Of a stretch of DNA of 64,000 nt, positions 53,238 through 62,348 are shown in pieces; within the stretch, counting starts at the first letter, position 1, and each line of letters starts with the position of its first letter. The DNA comes from Polaromonas glacialis (GTDB lineage Bacteria > Pseudomonadota > Gammaproteobacteria > Burkholderiales > Burkholderiaceae_C). The notes beneath the pieces are model-generated. The model saw nothing but the letters and a program-made list of their open reading frames with translations, searched no databases and had not been told where the DNA came from. The translations under genes and the position numbers were made by a program. The stretch spans positions 153,198-217,197 of the forward strand of contig NZ_KL448324.1 of NCBI RefSeq assembly GCF_000709345.1, read 5' to 3'.

Positions 53238-53334
53238 TGACCGTGACGGATCCGGCAGGCTCGACGCTGATGATGGCCACAAGGCGGTCGCCGGCAACGG
53301 CCAGCGCATTGGATACCACCTGAAAACGTCTCAT
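53238..53334 (-). pseudogene. 5' fragment of an unidentified gene
   Basis: From an ATG at 53334 the minus strand reads MRRFQVVSNALAVAGDRLVA and IISVEPAGSVTVTE, then fuses to the IS256 remnant. The strong AAGGAAAGGACG just before the ATG suggests a real gene start. I do not recognise the protein; it is too short to assign. Confidence 0.35.
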
Positions 53335-53365
53335 CGTCCTTTCCTTGCAGGTCAATGCGCACATA

Positions 53366-53546
53366 GTGACACATTGAAGGTAGCAAATGCAAGGTTGTGC
53401 CAATTGAAAGGACTATATTTTGAAGAATGCTTGTCTGGGCAAATTTTCCTGGATAACGCCTTTTACCAAGTGCCTCTAGGGAAAATGATCTATCTGCGTG
53501 GTCTATTTGGTGCCAATTGAAAGTTCAAAAGTGACAGATTGAAGGT
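53366..53546 (+). repeat. Paired short direct repeats, possible IS21-type end
   Basis: GTGACACATTGAAGGT (53366-53381) recurs as GTGACAGATTGAAGGT (53531-53546), and TGCCAATTGAAAG occurs at 53398-53410 and 53511-53523. Repeated blocks with ATTGAARG cores in one orientation resemble the multiple terminal repeats of IS21-family elements. The histidine kinase fragment ends at the last copy, as expected for an element boundary. No transposase lies between. Confidence 0.45.
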
Positions 53547-53960
53547 GCACCGACAAGCTGTTAAAGAGCTTGTCGACATATGACGGGTTGAAGCCTACGC
53601 CATTGTCCTTGACGCAGTAAACCTCTCACCTTGCGCATTTTCATTGGACGTAAAGGAGATTTCTGCGACTTTGCGCAGGCTGGTGAATTTCCAGGCATTG
53701 TCCAGCAGGTGGTCCATTACCAGGCGCAGCAACCGAGCGTCTCCGCGGACATTCAGATTTTCCTGAACAGTCAAACACACGACCCGCTGCGCGTTGCGTT
53801 CCTGCAAATTGGCCAGGGCACTGCAGGCCAGGGCGCTCAGGTCCACATCCGTGACCCGCAGTTCCAATTGCGAAAGGCCTGCCAGCGCGAGGAGCGCATC
53901 CGTGTAGTCCGCCATTTGGGTGGCCGTCAGCCTAATCCGGCGGGCCAGGTGCCTAATGCG
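53547..53960 (-). pseudogene. Sensor histidine kinase fragment, frameshifted
   Basis: The minus strand encodes TATQMADYTDALLALAGLSQ, then VRGDARLLRLVMDHLLDNAW with KFTS (the ATPase N box). After a one-base shift it continues VYCVKDNGVGFNPSYVDKLF, the G1 box. The His-phosphoacceptor region and the C-terminus are missing. A stop lies upstream of the fragment. It is a dead remnant of a PAS-type sensor kinase. Confidence 0.8.
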
Positions 53961-54034
53961 TCAAAGGCCCCAAGCCAACTTTGTCGGTTTTAATCATTTT
54001 TCAATAAATTCCGATGCTGATGGCTTGTTGGCAA

Positions 54035-55078
54035 TCAGAAACGGTGAATGATGCCGGCACCCATCGTTGAGGTTTCGTTAATCGTTGTGCCGCTTGCGTT
54101 TTTTGCAGTGGTAGTTCTCCAACCGGCATACAGGCGAGAACGCTTGGACAGGTCGTAGGTGCCCAGCAAGGCCAGGCCAGTGCCTTTGTTGCCTGTTGCG
54201 CCATTTACATGTCCCTTAGAGCTGCCGTAGCCTGCGGCAACTGATGCGGCGCCAAACGGAATGCTCACGCCCAGCTGCCATTCATTGTCTTTGGTGTTGT
54301 CGCGCCGAGCAGTGTTGACTCCGCCCACCACCTTGACCATGCCAAAGTCATACGAGCCGCCCAACAAGTTGTACTTCAGGGCCGTCGCACTGCCCTGCGG
54401 CCTTTGCTCCTGAAAACTATAGCCTGCCACCAGCGGGCCCTGCGCGTACTTGATGTTCAGGCTGGTATTGCGCGAGGCTGACAGCGCCGGGGTGGTCGGT
54501 GTGGCAAGCGCCTTATCTTCGCCGAAACCCAGTGCAACCTTGCCGCTGAATCCGCTGAAAACCGGTGACTCGTAGCTGATAGCGTTGTCGAATCGCCCAA
54601 CATAGTTGGGCAGGTTACCCAAGCCCCATACCGTGCCGGTGGTGGAAAAAGCCGTCGCGTCGTACAAATTGTTGGTCAGGCCCACGAACGAATGGAAGGG
54701 TGACACCTGGCGGCCCAGCTTCACGCTGCCAAAGCCGCCCGACACGCCCACCCAGGCCTGGCTGCTGAACAACTGCGGCGCGACCGAGGCTGGCGCTGTG
54801 GTGACCTGTGTGGTGGCGCCGTTGGTGATGTCAAACAGGCTTTCAAACTGGAATTCGGCTTTCAGGCCGCCGCCCAGGTCTTCCGAACCCCGCAGGCCCC
54901 AGCGGGAATTGGCCATGCCGTCGCTGTCAACGACCGTTCTTTTCACTTTGGTGGCTCCGACACCGGTTTCCTTCTGGCCAAAGTAGGCATCGGCAATGCC
55001 GTAGAGCGTCACGCTTGATTGGGCCATCGAGGCGCCGCAAGCCAGCAGAGAAGCCAGGGTGATCAAAGGCAGTTTCAT
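54035..55078 (-). CDS. Outer-membrane porin, Omp32-like
   Basis: A 347-residue trimeric general porin. The ATG at 55078 follows GGAGACAAC and starts a signal peptide MKLPLITLASLLACGASMAQ. The mature protein begins SSVTLYGIADAYF; it has SRWGLRGSEDLGGGLKAEFQ, AWVGVSGGFGSVKLGRQ, and the C-terminal Phe (GAGIIHRF) needed for outer-membrane insertion. Such betaproteobacterial porins are often anion-selective and admit organic acids. It stands upstream of the sugar-acid-like cluster at 55.2-64 kb and on the same strand. Confidence 0.93.
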   Translation of the reverse strand: MKLPLITLASLLACGASMAQSSVTLYGIADAYFGQKETGVGATKVKRTVVDSDGMANSRWGLRGSEDLGGGLKAEFQFESLFDITNGATTQVTTAPASVAPQLFSSQAWVGVSGGFGSVKLGRQVSPFHSFVGLTNNLYDATAFSTTGTVWGLGNLPNYVGRFDNAISYESPVFSGFSGKVALGFGEDKALATPTTPALSASRNTSLNIKYAQGPLVAGYSFQEQRPQGSATALKYNLLGGSYDFGMVKVVGGVNTARRDNTKDNEWQLGVSIPFGAASVAAGYGSSKGHVNGATGNKGTGLALLGTYDLSKRSRLYAGWRTTTAKNASGTTINETSTMGAGIIHRF

Positions 55079-55245
55079 GTTGTCTCCAAGTTTTAAGGGT
55101 TCTAATATAACTTTTAATTTTGTATATTTTATAAAATGTTTTAATTTACAAAAATATTGTATGAACACACGTGCGGTGCCTCTGTTCGTGATCGCGGTCG
55201 AAATTTATTCAGTCATTGGGTCTTCACTGGAAACCGCAGTGGCTT

Positions 55246-55968
55246 TCAGGCCAGACCGTGCTCGCATGCAATGGCATATCGATGAAGCGTTTCCTCGCTT
55301 GGTGGGTAGACGCCATTGATCGAATTACCTTCTTCGATTTGAGCGAAGAGGAACCGCTCTCGGCGCTCCATTTCGACGGCGTCCGCAGCAATTTCCTCCG
55401 CAAGATGGCGTGGAATGACGACCACCGCTTCGCAGTCTCCGAAAATAATGTCCCCGGGGTAGACGGCAACACCGCCGCATGAAATCACAATGTTCATGTC
55501 TGCTGCATGGTGACCCGTGTAATTTGGCGGCGCAGAAGGACCTGCGCAGTACACCGGCATGTCGGTGACAGCCAGCGCATGGGTGTCACGCACTCCTCCG
55601 TCGAGCACGATGCCTGTCAGTCCGCGCTGCAAAAGTCGCCGCCCCAAGATGGCGCCAATACCAGCAATGTCGGTCACGCCGCGGCAATCGACGACGAAGA
55701 CGTGACCCGAAGGCGCAACCTCAATGGCCTGGCGTTGGATGTTTTGCGGGTCACCTCCGGAGCCATAGGCGTCCAGATCCTCCCGAGCTGGGACGTAGCG
55801 CAACGTGAATGCGGGACCAACCATTGGCGGCAGATCCGGATTGAGAGGCCGCACGCCCCGGATGGCCACGTTGCGCAGTCCGCGACGGATCAGCTGCGTA
55901 CTGATGCTCGCAGCAGAAGTCTTCATCAAGGAGGCACGAAGTTCGGCGGGGATGTCTTGGTAGGTCAT
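55246..55968 (-). CDS. RraA-family aldolase/decarboxylase-like protein
   Basis: A 240-residue RraA-like protein (Mg-dependent class II aldolase of the HMG/CHA type, formerly called demethylmenaquinone methyltransferase). The conserved VLDGGVRDTHAL and AVYPGDIIFGDCEAVVVIP hold the Arg, Asp and metal-binding residues. A paralogue is at 62349. It would cleave a 4-hydroxy-2-oxo acid to pyruvate and a second carbonyl product. It follows the frameshifted uronate dehydrogenase-like gene, suggesting a sugar-acid route. Confidence 0.85.
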   Translation of the reverse strand: MTYQDIPAELRASLMKTSAASISTQLIRRGLRNVAIRGVRPLNPDLPPMVGPAFTLRYVPAREDLDAYGSGGDPQNIQRQAIEVAPSGHVFVVDCRGVTDIAGIGAILGRRLLQRGLTGIVLDGGVRDTHALAVTDMPVYCAGPSAPPNYTGHHAADMNIVISCGGVAVYPGDIIFGDCEAVVVIPRHLAEEIAADAVEMERRERFLFAQIEEGNSINGVYPPSEETLHRYAIACEHGLA

Positions 55969-56011
55969 GGTATGGTTTAAAAGAGGGATTGAAAGCTCTC
56001 GTCAGCAGGGC

Positions 56012-56820
56012 CTAACGGGAGAACAAGGCAGCACGTTCAGGGTCGCCGACGTACTCTGCGGTGGCAAACGGGCCGCCTTGGTATTGCCAGGACGGCGCAG
56101 AGGGGTCCGCCACGGCGATGTTGTCCAAATGGTCGTCGGCGCTGTGTGCGGGCTCGTACTTCAAGGCTGCCAGTCCGTCGTTGCGCCACCAGCCCTTTGA
56201 ATTCTGGGACAAGCCGTAGGCGACATCAGCCTGGACACGTTCTTCGATGCCCCGGGTCACCAGCTGAACCAAGTCGTCCGGATGGATCCACGTGGACAAC
56301 ATGCGTTCATCCGAAGGAAGATCCTCACAACGGCCAATTCGCAGGCCCAGCGATTCAAGCGCAAATTCTCGTAATAGAACCTGGCGACGATCTCGGTGAA
56401 AGCTTTGGAAACGCCATAACGTGAGTCGGGCTTGAGCTCAGCATCGATTCCGATCGTACGGCCCACTGGGTGGAAACCAATGGCGTGATTGGAGCTCGCA
56501 TACACGATGCGACGCACGCCCGCCTTCATTGCGGCCTCCCACAAGTTCGTGGTCGAGATGATGTTCGCAGGAAGGATCGTGTCCCACGCTGCTTCACGCG
56601 GATACCCGCCGAAATGCACGATCGCATCAACGCCGACCAGCAGTTTCTCGACGGCCGCAGCATTGGAAAGATCGCACTGGACAACCTCTTCATTGCTCTC
56701 GATGGGCTGCAACTCGAGGATGTCGGTGACGCGCAGCAGCGGATAGCGTTTTGCCAGGGGCGCTCTGAGTCGTCTGCCCAGCTTTCCTGCTGCACCTGTA
56801 AGAAGAATTCGTTGCATCAT
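56012..56820 (-). pseudogene. Uronate dehydrogenase-like NAD-dependent epimerase, frameshifted
   Basis: The first part (ILLTGAAGKLGRRLRAPLAK, YASSNHAIGFHPVGRTIGID, SRYGVSKAFTEIVARFYYEN) is the extended SDR fold with its YxxxK. At about 56370 the frame shifts by one base: the true continuation FALESLGLRIGRCEDLPSDE and RMLSTWIHPDDLVQLVTRG is in another frame, ending near 56012. The intact paralogue at 61541 confirms the order. It may be a real loss or a sequencing error in GAGAATTTGCG. Uronate dehydrogenase converts hexuronates to aldarolactones. Confidence 0.85.
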
Positions 56821-56862
56821 GGGATTGCCTGTCATGGTGAAAGAATTGATTGGCAGGCCGGA

Positions 56863-57861
56863 TCACTGTGCAGTGATCTGGTTATTTTTGATGAAAGTGC
56901 CCCAGCGGTCGTATTCGGCCAGGTAAAACTTCTGGAATGCCTCGGACGACTTGGCCGTGTCGAGTTCGATCCCTAGCTGCTCGGCCTTGGTTTTGACCGC
57001 GGCGGAATTGACTGCGGTGATCCAGGCAGCGCGTAGTTTCTGCACGACCGCATCGGGCGTGCCAGAACGCACGGCAAGGCCTTGCCAGCCTTGGAGCGGC
57101 GCATCCAGTAAGACACCGAATTCCCGGGCAGACTTCACGTTCGGAAGCGCTGCCAGTCGGGTGTTCTGCATTACCGCAACGACTCGAACCTTGCCTGCCT
57201 GGATCAAGCCCTGCATGGAGCCGGACATCTGGTCAAACATCAGATCGACGTCGCCGGAAGCCAGTGCCTGGAGTCCAGGTGTCCCGCCTTTGAAAGGCAC
57301 ATGGACCGTTTTGAACTTCAGCGCATTTCCCAGAATCAGGCTGCCGAAATGACCCGTTGTTCCCACACCGCCGGAAGCAATCGACACGCCATTTCCACGG
57401 GATGCAGCCAGTGCAACGATGTCCGCCGCTGACTGAATGGTGCTGTCGCCCTTGGCAAGAAGAAGAACGGGCACGTTGCCGAGTTGCCCGATCATGGTCA
57501 GATCCTTCAATGGGTTGTAGGGCACCTTGTTGAGGTGCGGCCCCGTGGCCAGTTGGAGTCCGGCGGTCAACAAGGTGTAGCCATCCGCCCTTGCCCCCAC
57601 CACATACTGGGTTGCAATGGCGCCGCCGGCACCCGGCCGATTGTCAACGACCACACCCTGGCCCAGCACCTTCGACAGCTCGTCGGCGACAGCCCGCATC
57701 GAGCTGTCGGTGGCACCGCCTGGCGGAAACCCCAGGACGAGTGACAGCGGCTTGTCGGGAAAGTTCTGGGCTTGAGCCCAAGTGGCTGTCACTGCCGCCA
57801 GAAAGCAGAGCGACCTGATCGAGCGCGAAATGAACGAAGTAAGGCGGGTACCTTTGTGCAT
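56863..57861 (-). CDS. Bug/TctC-family periplasmic solute receptor
   Basis: A 332-residue receptor with a signal peptide (SLCFLAAVTATWAQA). Motifs are LSLVLGFPPGGATDSSMRAV, VVVDNRPGAGGAIATQYVV, RADGYTLLTAG and VSIASGGVGTTGHFGSLILG. It precedes the frameshifted uronate dehydrogenase-like gene and follows the AraC regulator, so it would bind a sugar acid or related substrate. It is the sixth Bug receptor of the window. Confidence 0.92.
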   Translation of the reverse strand: MHKGTRLTSFISRSIRSLCFLAAVTATWAQAQNFPDKPLSLVLGFPPGGATDSSMRAVADELSKVLGQGVVVDNRPGAGGAIATQYVVGARADGYTLLTAGLQLATGPHLNKVPYNPLKDLTMIGQLGNVPVLLLAKGDSTIQSAADIVALAASRGNGVSIASGGVGTTGHFGSLILGNALKFKTVHVPFKGGTPGLQALASGDVDLMFDQMSGSMQGLIQAGKVRVVAVMQNTRLAALPNVKSAREFGVLLDAPLQGWQGLAVRSGTPDAVVQKLRAAWITAVNSAAVKTKAEQLGIELDTAKSSEAFQKFYLAEYDRWGTFIKNNQITAQ

Positions 57862-57990
57862 CTTTGTCTCCTACATCTGTGTGCGTTGTGAATGAACGCA
57901 AATGTTAGGTTTCAGCGATGCTTTCCTGTTAGGACAGACTGTGCGTCGGCTGGTACTTTTTGAAGGTTTAGCGCGATGAGACCGCAAGAC

Positions 57991-58315
57991 TCACTTGAAT
58001 TGCTCGTGGGACCGGCGGAATTCTCCCGGAGACAAGTGGACCCCTTTGCGGAAAAACCGGGCGAAGTAAGCAGGATCTTCAAATCCGAGCTCGAACCCGA
58101 CTTCAGCAATCGTCGCATCGGAGAACATGAGCCGGCGCTTGGCCTCTAGAAGCAGGCGTTCGGCAATGAGTTGCAAGGCCGTGCGACCCCGGACGCGTTT
58201 GAGGGCATCATTCAGAAAGCCCAAGGTGACATCGAGCATCCGAGCATACTCATCCACCTTTTTCGTTGTCAGAAAATGCATTTCTAGAAGCTTCACGAAC
58301 CGGCGCGTGATTGCC
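57991..58315 (-). pseudogene. AraC-family regulator, 3' part, interrupted by IS1380 element
   Basis: About 108 residues with the two C-terminal AraC helix-turn-helix motifs (KKVDEYARMLDVTLGFLND and DATIAEVGFELGFEDPAYFA with RFFRKGVHLSPGEFRR). The N-terminal half is at 60019-60587 on the other side of the element. Removing the element and one GAGTA repeat gives NEANHYSAITRRFVKLLEMH in frame. Confidence 0.9.
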
Positions 58316-58320
58316 GAGTA
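58316..58320 (+). repeat. 5-bp target duplication GAGTA, left copy
   Basis: GAGTA directly precedes the CCTGAATCCGTGA repeat and is repeated at 60019-60023. It proves the limits of the IS1380-family insertion. Confidence 0.9.
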
Positions 58321-60018
58321 CCTGAATCCGTGAGTTCAAAAAACGCGGCCTGATTTTCAAACTGGAGTGGACAAATCCCGGTGGAATATGCCGTGCTGTC
58401 GCGTACTGAAGCGGTTTATGGCGACGCCATGAGGGCGGGCAAGGCGGTTTTCCCAGGTTTTGAGCAGCATGAAGATTTTCCAGCCCAGGGCTGAACATGC
58501 CGCGCTGCGCGCAGGCCAGGTAAATGGAGCATGGGGCAGCGCGAGGATTTGCGCTGCTACGCGGTTGCGAGTTGCCCGTAATGCCGGTCAAACACCGCAA
58601 AGCCACTGTCGTTCGCGCCCAGGCCGAGCACCCAACGCCCAGCATGGCGGATCATGCGGGCGGCTTTGAACATCATCTCGTGCAACACCGTCTTGATACG
58701 CCGGCGCTGGGCCGGGTGGCGCACGGGCGCATCGGGCTCGTTCAGGGTGTTTTGTCCAATCAGGCGCAGCAGGTTCATGGCGACCGCACTGAGCCGACAG
58801 ACCAGATAATTGGTGTCAAACTTGCCACTGGGCAGGCGCTCCAGGTCCATATCGGACTTGAACTCGGCGTGAAACTGCTCGTGCGTGGCGTGGTCGGCGT
58901 ACAGCGCAATGATGTCTTTCGCCTCAAAGCGCTCGGGCAGCGTCGTCGTCCAGCCGTCGAGCACATATTCGGGCAGCAACAAAGCATTGCCGTACTTGTC
59001 GATCGTGCGCTCGGTCAGGCGGTAAACGCGCCGGGCCGGATTCGCTGGGTTGCCGACATCGACCAGATCGAGCCTATCCTGCCAGACGCACTCGCGTTTG
59101 CCCGGGCGCAGCGTCTGCCAGGCATTGTTCGGATCGCCCGCCTTTCCCACTGCCACCGTCTCAACTGGGGTCTTGCGCGGGTTCCACTTGATGATTGAGG
59201 AGCTATCTCGCGTCCAAGAGCCGCGCCCTGGGCCGAGATTTCCTGCATCAGCTTCAAAGAGCAAAAGCCCGAATCGGCACGCACCAGCAAAGGCCCCTTG
59301 ACCAGGCTTGCCGCCAGGGGCAGCGCGCGTTCGAGGTTGTACTCGCTCTCCCGGGCCGAATGCTGCACGCCGGGGCGCAGCGCCAACTCTAGACAGTAAC
59401 CCAGGCGGCCCAGGTACACCGCCAGCGGACAGTAACCATCAACCCCCGCGTAGGTACGCCCGACCAGTTCCTTTTGCGTGTCGCTGTTGTCCATCGCGAA
59501 GGTGTCCAGATCCACTGGCGTGTAGCCGCAGCCCAGCGCGCCAAAATCAATGGGCCGCCCTTCAATACGGCTGCCCAGCAGCGCCTGGTTGATCTGCGCG
59601 GCCAGTTCAAACCAGTCGCTGGCCTGGGTGTTCAGGCGCTGGCGCAGCGTCGGACTCGACGGCACCGCCTGCAACCCCAGCGCGCGCATGAAAAAAGCGT
59701 TACCCCGAAAGCTCTCGATGGCGTCAAAGTCGTTCTTGCCCAGGCACAGCAGCCCGAGGTAGCTCTTGAGGATGTCGCTGTTGGCAATGCCCGAGCGGAC
59801 CGGGAAGGCCGGATCGATCAGCGCGTTGATATTGATGCGCTTGAGATATCTGCCAATCAACGCCAGTCCGGCATGGGAACTGAGGTCGTAGGGAAGTCGC
59901 TTGATAAGAAAATCGGTCATGTTTTCGCTCAACTGCAGGGTGAACTGAACTTGGCGGACAAGTGCTTGATTTCAATAAGGAAACCACCAAAATCTGACAA
60001 CGAGATCACGGATTCAGG
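58321..60018 (-). mobile_element. IS1380-family insertion sequence
   Basis: A 1698-bp element with perfect 13-bp terminal inverted repeats (CCTGAATCCGTGA) and a 5-bp target duplication GAGTA. It has split an AraC regulator gene. Its transposase carries a frameshift, so the copy looks fixed in place unless another element supplies transposase. Confidence 0.93.
58557..59932 (-). pseudogene. IS1380-family transposase, frameshifted
   Basis: The first 240 residues (DFLIKRLPYDLSSHAGLALI, TFAMDNSDTQKELVGRTYAG, LVRADSGFCSLKLMQEISAQ) and the last part (SSIIKWNPRKTPVETVAVGK, HEQFHAEFKSDMDLERLPSG) are in different frames. The break is near 59205; GREIA and SSIIKWNPR need one more base between them. Catalytic Asp in AMDNSD, Asp in VRADSG and Glu in HAEFKSDMDLERLPSG are all present. 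Programmed frameshifting is not known for this family, so mutation or sequencing error is likely. Confidence 0.88.
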
Positions 60019-60587
60019 GAGTAGTGATTCGCTTCGTTAGTTTGCAAAGGTGCGGGGTGCAGCCGGCAAAGCCTCAACAAGATCACCTGCAGCATCGCTG
60101 CGATCATGTCTTGCCACCATCGATCTTGGATGTTGCCCTCGTCCAAGAGGTTTTGCAGCAGAGGCTTGAAGTCGCGCGTCTCAGCTTCACCGAGATACAA
60201 CACCGGTTCGCAGCCAATGGGGCCGAATGGAAGGCTGTACAGAGCTTCACTTCGGGCCATCAAGCGCTGGAAAAAATCGACGCTGAATTTGATCGAATAA
60301 CCATCGACAGGCGTTTCAGAACTCCACAGATGGACCTGATGCGGTGAGATGAAGAAAACCGAGGGTGGTTTTAGGTCGAACGCCTCGAAGTCAATGATGT
60401 GTGTGCCCGTTCCTTGCATGAGCCACAGGATGTGAAAATAGGTATGCCGATGGGCAAAGCCGCGCGGTCCGCCGGACCGGCTGCCAAGCCTGGACATCTC
60501 GAAGACGAACGGACTCGTCTTGAAATCTTGCGCTTGGTAGCCGAAGCTTGGAATAGAGGGCTGAGAAGGCATCGTGACGCTGGGCAT
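60019..60587 (-). pseudogene. AraC-family regulator, 5' part (cupin domain)
   Basis: The N-terminal cupin effector domain: GFAHRHTYFHILWLMQGTGT, DFEAFDLKPPSVFFISPHQV and HLWSSETPVDGYSIKFSVDF, followed by a helical linker up to NEANHYS. The start is taken as the ATG at 60587 (MPSVTMPSQPSIPSFGYQAQ). It lies 16 bp after the SMP-30 gene on the same strand. The missing half is at 57991. The whole protein would be about 300 residues, normal for AraC regulators of sugar-acid genes. Confidence 0.88.
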
Positions 60588-60603
60588 GCGCTTTATTTGA
60601 TCA

Positions 60604-61563
60604 TCACAGATGGGATGAAGCGGGAAGATGCTGGTCCATGGCAACATCAAGGAAAGGCGACCATACGCCTGGCACTGGGCTGCGAAATTGGAAGAGCGCA
60701 CCTTCCATGGCGCCAGGCGAATTCCACTGGGGACGCACGAGTGACGTCACAAAAATGCTTTCAGCGTTCCGTCCCCCGAAGGCACACATCGTGGGTGCCA
60801 TGCACGGCATTCGAATGCGCTCGATGACTTTGCCATGAGGGTCTATACGGTTCAGCACCCCCGCAGAAACGCCCGCCGACCAGTAGATGTTTTGCGAGTC
60901 GACCATACCGCCATCGGGCCTTCCAGCCTGCTCGTCGAGCATCGCCAGGATCCGCGGTGGACCCATCATGCCGGTTGCTTCGTCCCAGGGCGCGACAAAC
61001 AGCTGGCCGCGCAAGCTGTCCGAGAAGTGGATCGCTGTCGCATCACAATTCCAGGCAATGCCATTGGCCACGCCAAGGGTGGCGTGAATTTTCTCAAAGC
61101 CGCCTTTTACGCCAGCTCTGTAGAGCGCACCCGTTTGCTGCTTGTCCACGCCATCGTCCATTGACCCGAACACGAACCAGCGCCCGCTCGGGGAAACCTT
61201 GCCGTCATTGAGCCGATTGCCGGCAATATCAAGCTCGACATTCGCGACCACCTGCAGCTCACCTGTCAGCAGATCAATTTGAACCAGGCGATGCTTGAGT
61301 GCAAGCCACGCGCGCGACCCGCCACAAAGCGCTAGCGCCCCGACCACTTCGGGCAACTGCCATCGTGACAGTTCACCCGTTTGAGGGTGCAGGCGCAACA
61401 GCTGGGGCGCGCGGACATCGACCCAGTACAGCGCTTCTTCTCCTTGATGCCAGACCGGCGACTCGCCGACCTTGCATCCGACAGGCCAAACGGTCAGTTG
61501 CTCGAGCGAAGGATGCGCCAGCGCCGACGAGATGACGTACTCAACGCTGCGTGGTGCGTACAT
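60604..61563 (-). CDS. SMP-30/gluconolactonase family lactonase
   Basis: About 319 residues, a six-bladed beta-propeller lactonase. Metal-binding residues are expected in CKVGESPVWHQGEEALYWVD (Glu), VANGIAWNCD (Asn) and GRPDGGMVDSQNIYWSAGV (Asp), all present; NRLNDGKVSPSGRWFVFGSM is the substrate/Asn motif. It would open an aldonolactone or aldarolactone made by the uronate dehydrogenase-like protein. Its start at 61563 overlaps that gene by 23 bp, indicating one operon. Confidence 0.92.
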   Translation of the reverse strand: MYAPRSVEYVISSALAHPSLEQLTVWPVGCKVGESPVWHQGEEALYWVDVRAPQLLRLHPQTGELSRWQLPEVVGALALCGGSRAWLALKHRLVQIDLLTGELQVVANVELDIAGNRLNDGKVSPSGRWFVFGSMDDGVDKQQTGALYRAGVKGGFEKIHATLGVANGIAWNCDATAIHFSDSLRGQLFVAPWDEATGMMGPPRILAMLDEQAGRPDGGMVDSQNIYWSAGVSAGVLNRIDPHGKVIERIRMPCMAPTMCAFGGRNAESIFVTSLVRPQWNSPGAMEGALFQFRSPVPGVWSPFLDVAMDQHLPASSHL

Positions 61564-62347
61564 TGGAGAATCCGTTTGACGCAAAAGAACCGCCCTGGAA
61601 TCGCTCCGCGACAGGGTCGTTGCTCACGCATCCCTTGAGTTGCTCGATAAAAGCGTCAGCACTGTGGCGCGGGTGGTAGCCCAACTCACGTGCTCTCGCA
61701 TTGGGCCACCAGGAGCGCATGTTGTCGGAGGCACCGTAGACGATCTCGTTCTCGTAGTCAGCATGCAAGCCAACGCTCACCAATGCCGCTAGGTCTTCGG
61801 GGTGAATCCAGTGCGACAACATCCGTGCGTCCGTTGGCTCCGGTGCGCAGTGACCAATCCGCATGCCAAAACCGCGCACCCCGTGCTTGATCGCGTAGAG
61901 ACTGGCAAGACCCTCCATGAAGACCTTGCTCAAGCCGTAGCGCGAGTCCGGCAGCGGATGCACCAGTTCATCCAGTGGCCTGTCTCGGGGATAAAGGCCT
62001 ACCGCGTGGTTGGACGTCGCGTAGATGATGCGGTCGACGCCGGCAGTGTGTGCCTGATCCCAGAGCTTGATCGTGCCTTCGATGTTGGCCGGCAAGAGGA
62101 CGTTCCACTGCGCCTCGCGCGGGTAGCCGGCGAAGTGAACAACCGCCGAAGCTCCTTGCAACACTTCCTTGAGCGCCGTTTCGTCGTTCAGGTCGATCTG
62201 GAAGGCGGTTTCGTTGGCATGCTCAGGCGTCAGCGGCGCCTGGTCGAGCACCCGAAGTTCCCTGCAACTGGCCGCCAGGCCAGGGCGCAGCGACCGGCCC
62301 AGGCGGCCGGCCGCACCTGTCAGCACAATGCAGTCGATCAGCGCCAT
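61541..62347 (-). CDS. Uronate dehydrogenase-like NAD-dependent epimerase/dehydratase
   Basis: A 268-residue extended SDR. The NAD motif is LTGAAGRLGRSLRPGLAA, followed by VHFAGYPREAQWNVLLPANI, YATSNHAVGLYPRDRPLDEL and the catalytic SRYGLSKVFMEGLASL (YxxxK). The C-terminal MLSHWIHPEDLAALVSVGLH is shared with the frameshifted paralogue at 56012. It would oxidise a uronate to its lactone, which the adjacent SMP-30 protein opens. It is coupled to RraA (gap 1 bp). Confidence 0.9.
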   Translation of the reverse strand: MALIDCIVLTGAAGRLGRSLRPGLAASCRELRVLDQAPLTPEHANETAFQIDLNDETALKEVLQGASAVVHFAGYPREAQWNVLLPANIEGTIKLWDQAHTAGVDRIIYATSNHAVGLYPRDRPLDELVHPLPDSRYGLSKVFMEGLASLYAIKHGVRGFGMRIGHCAPEPTDARMLSHWIHPEDLAALVSVGLHADYENEIVYGASDNMRSWWPNARARELGYHPRHSADAFIEQLKGCVSNDPVAERFQGGSFASNGFSNVRTTQR

Positions 62348-62348
62348 G

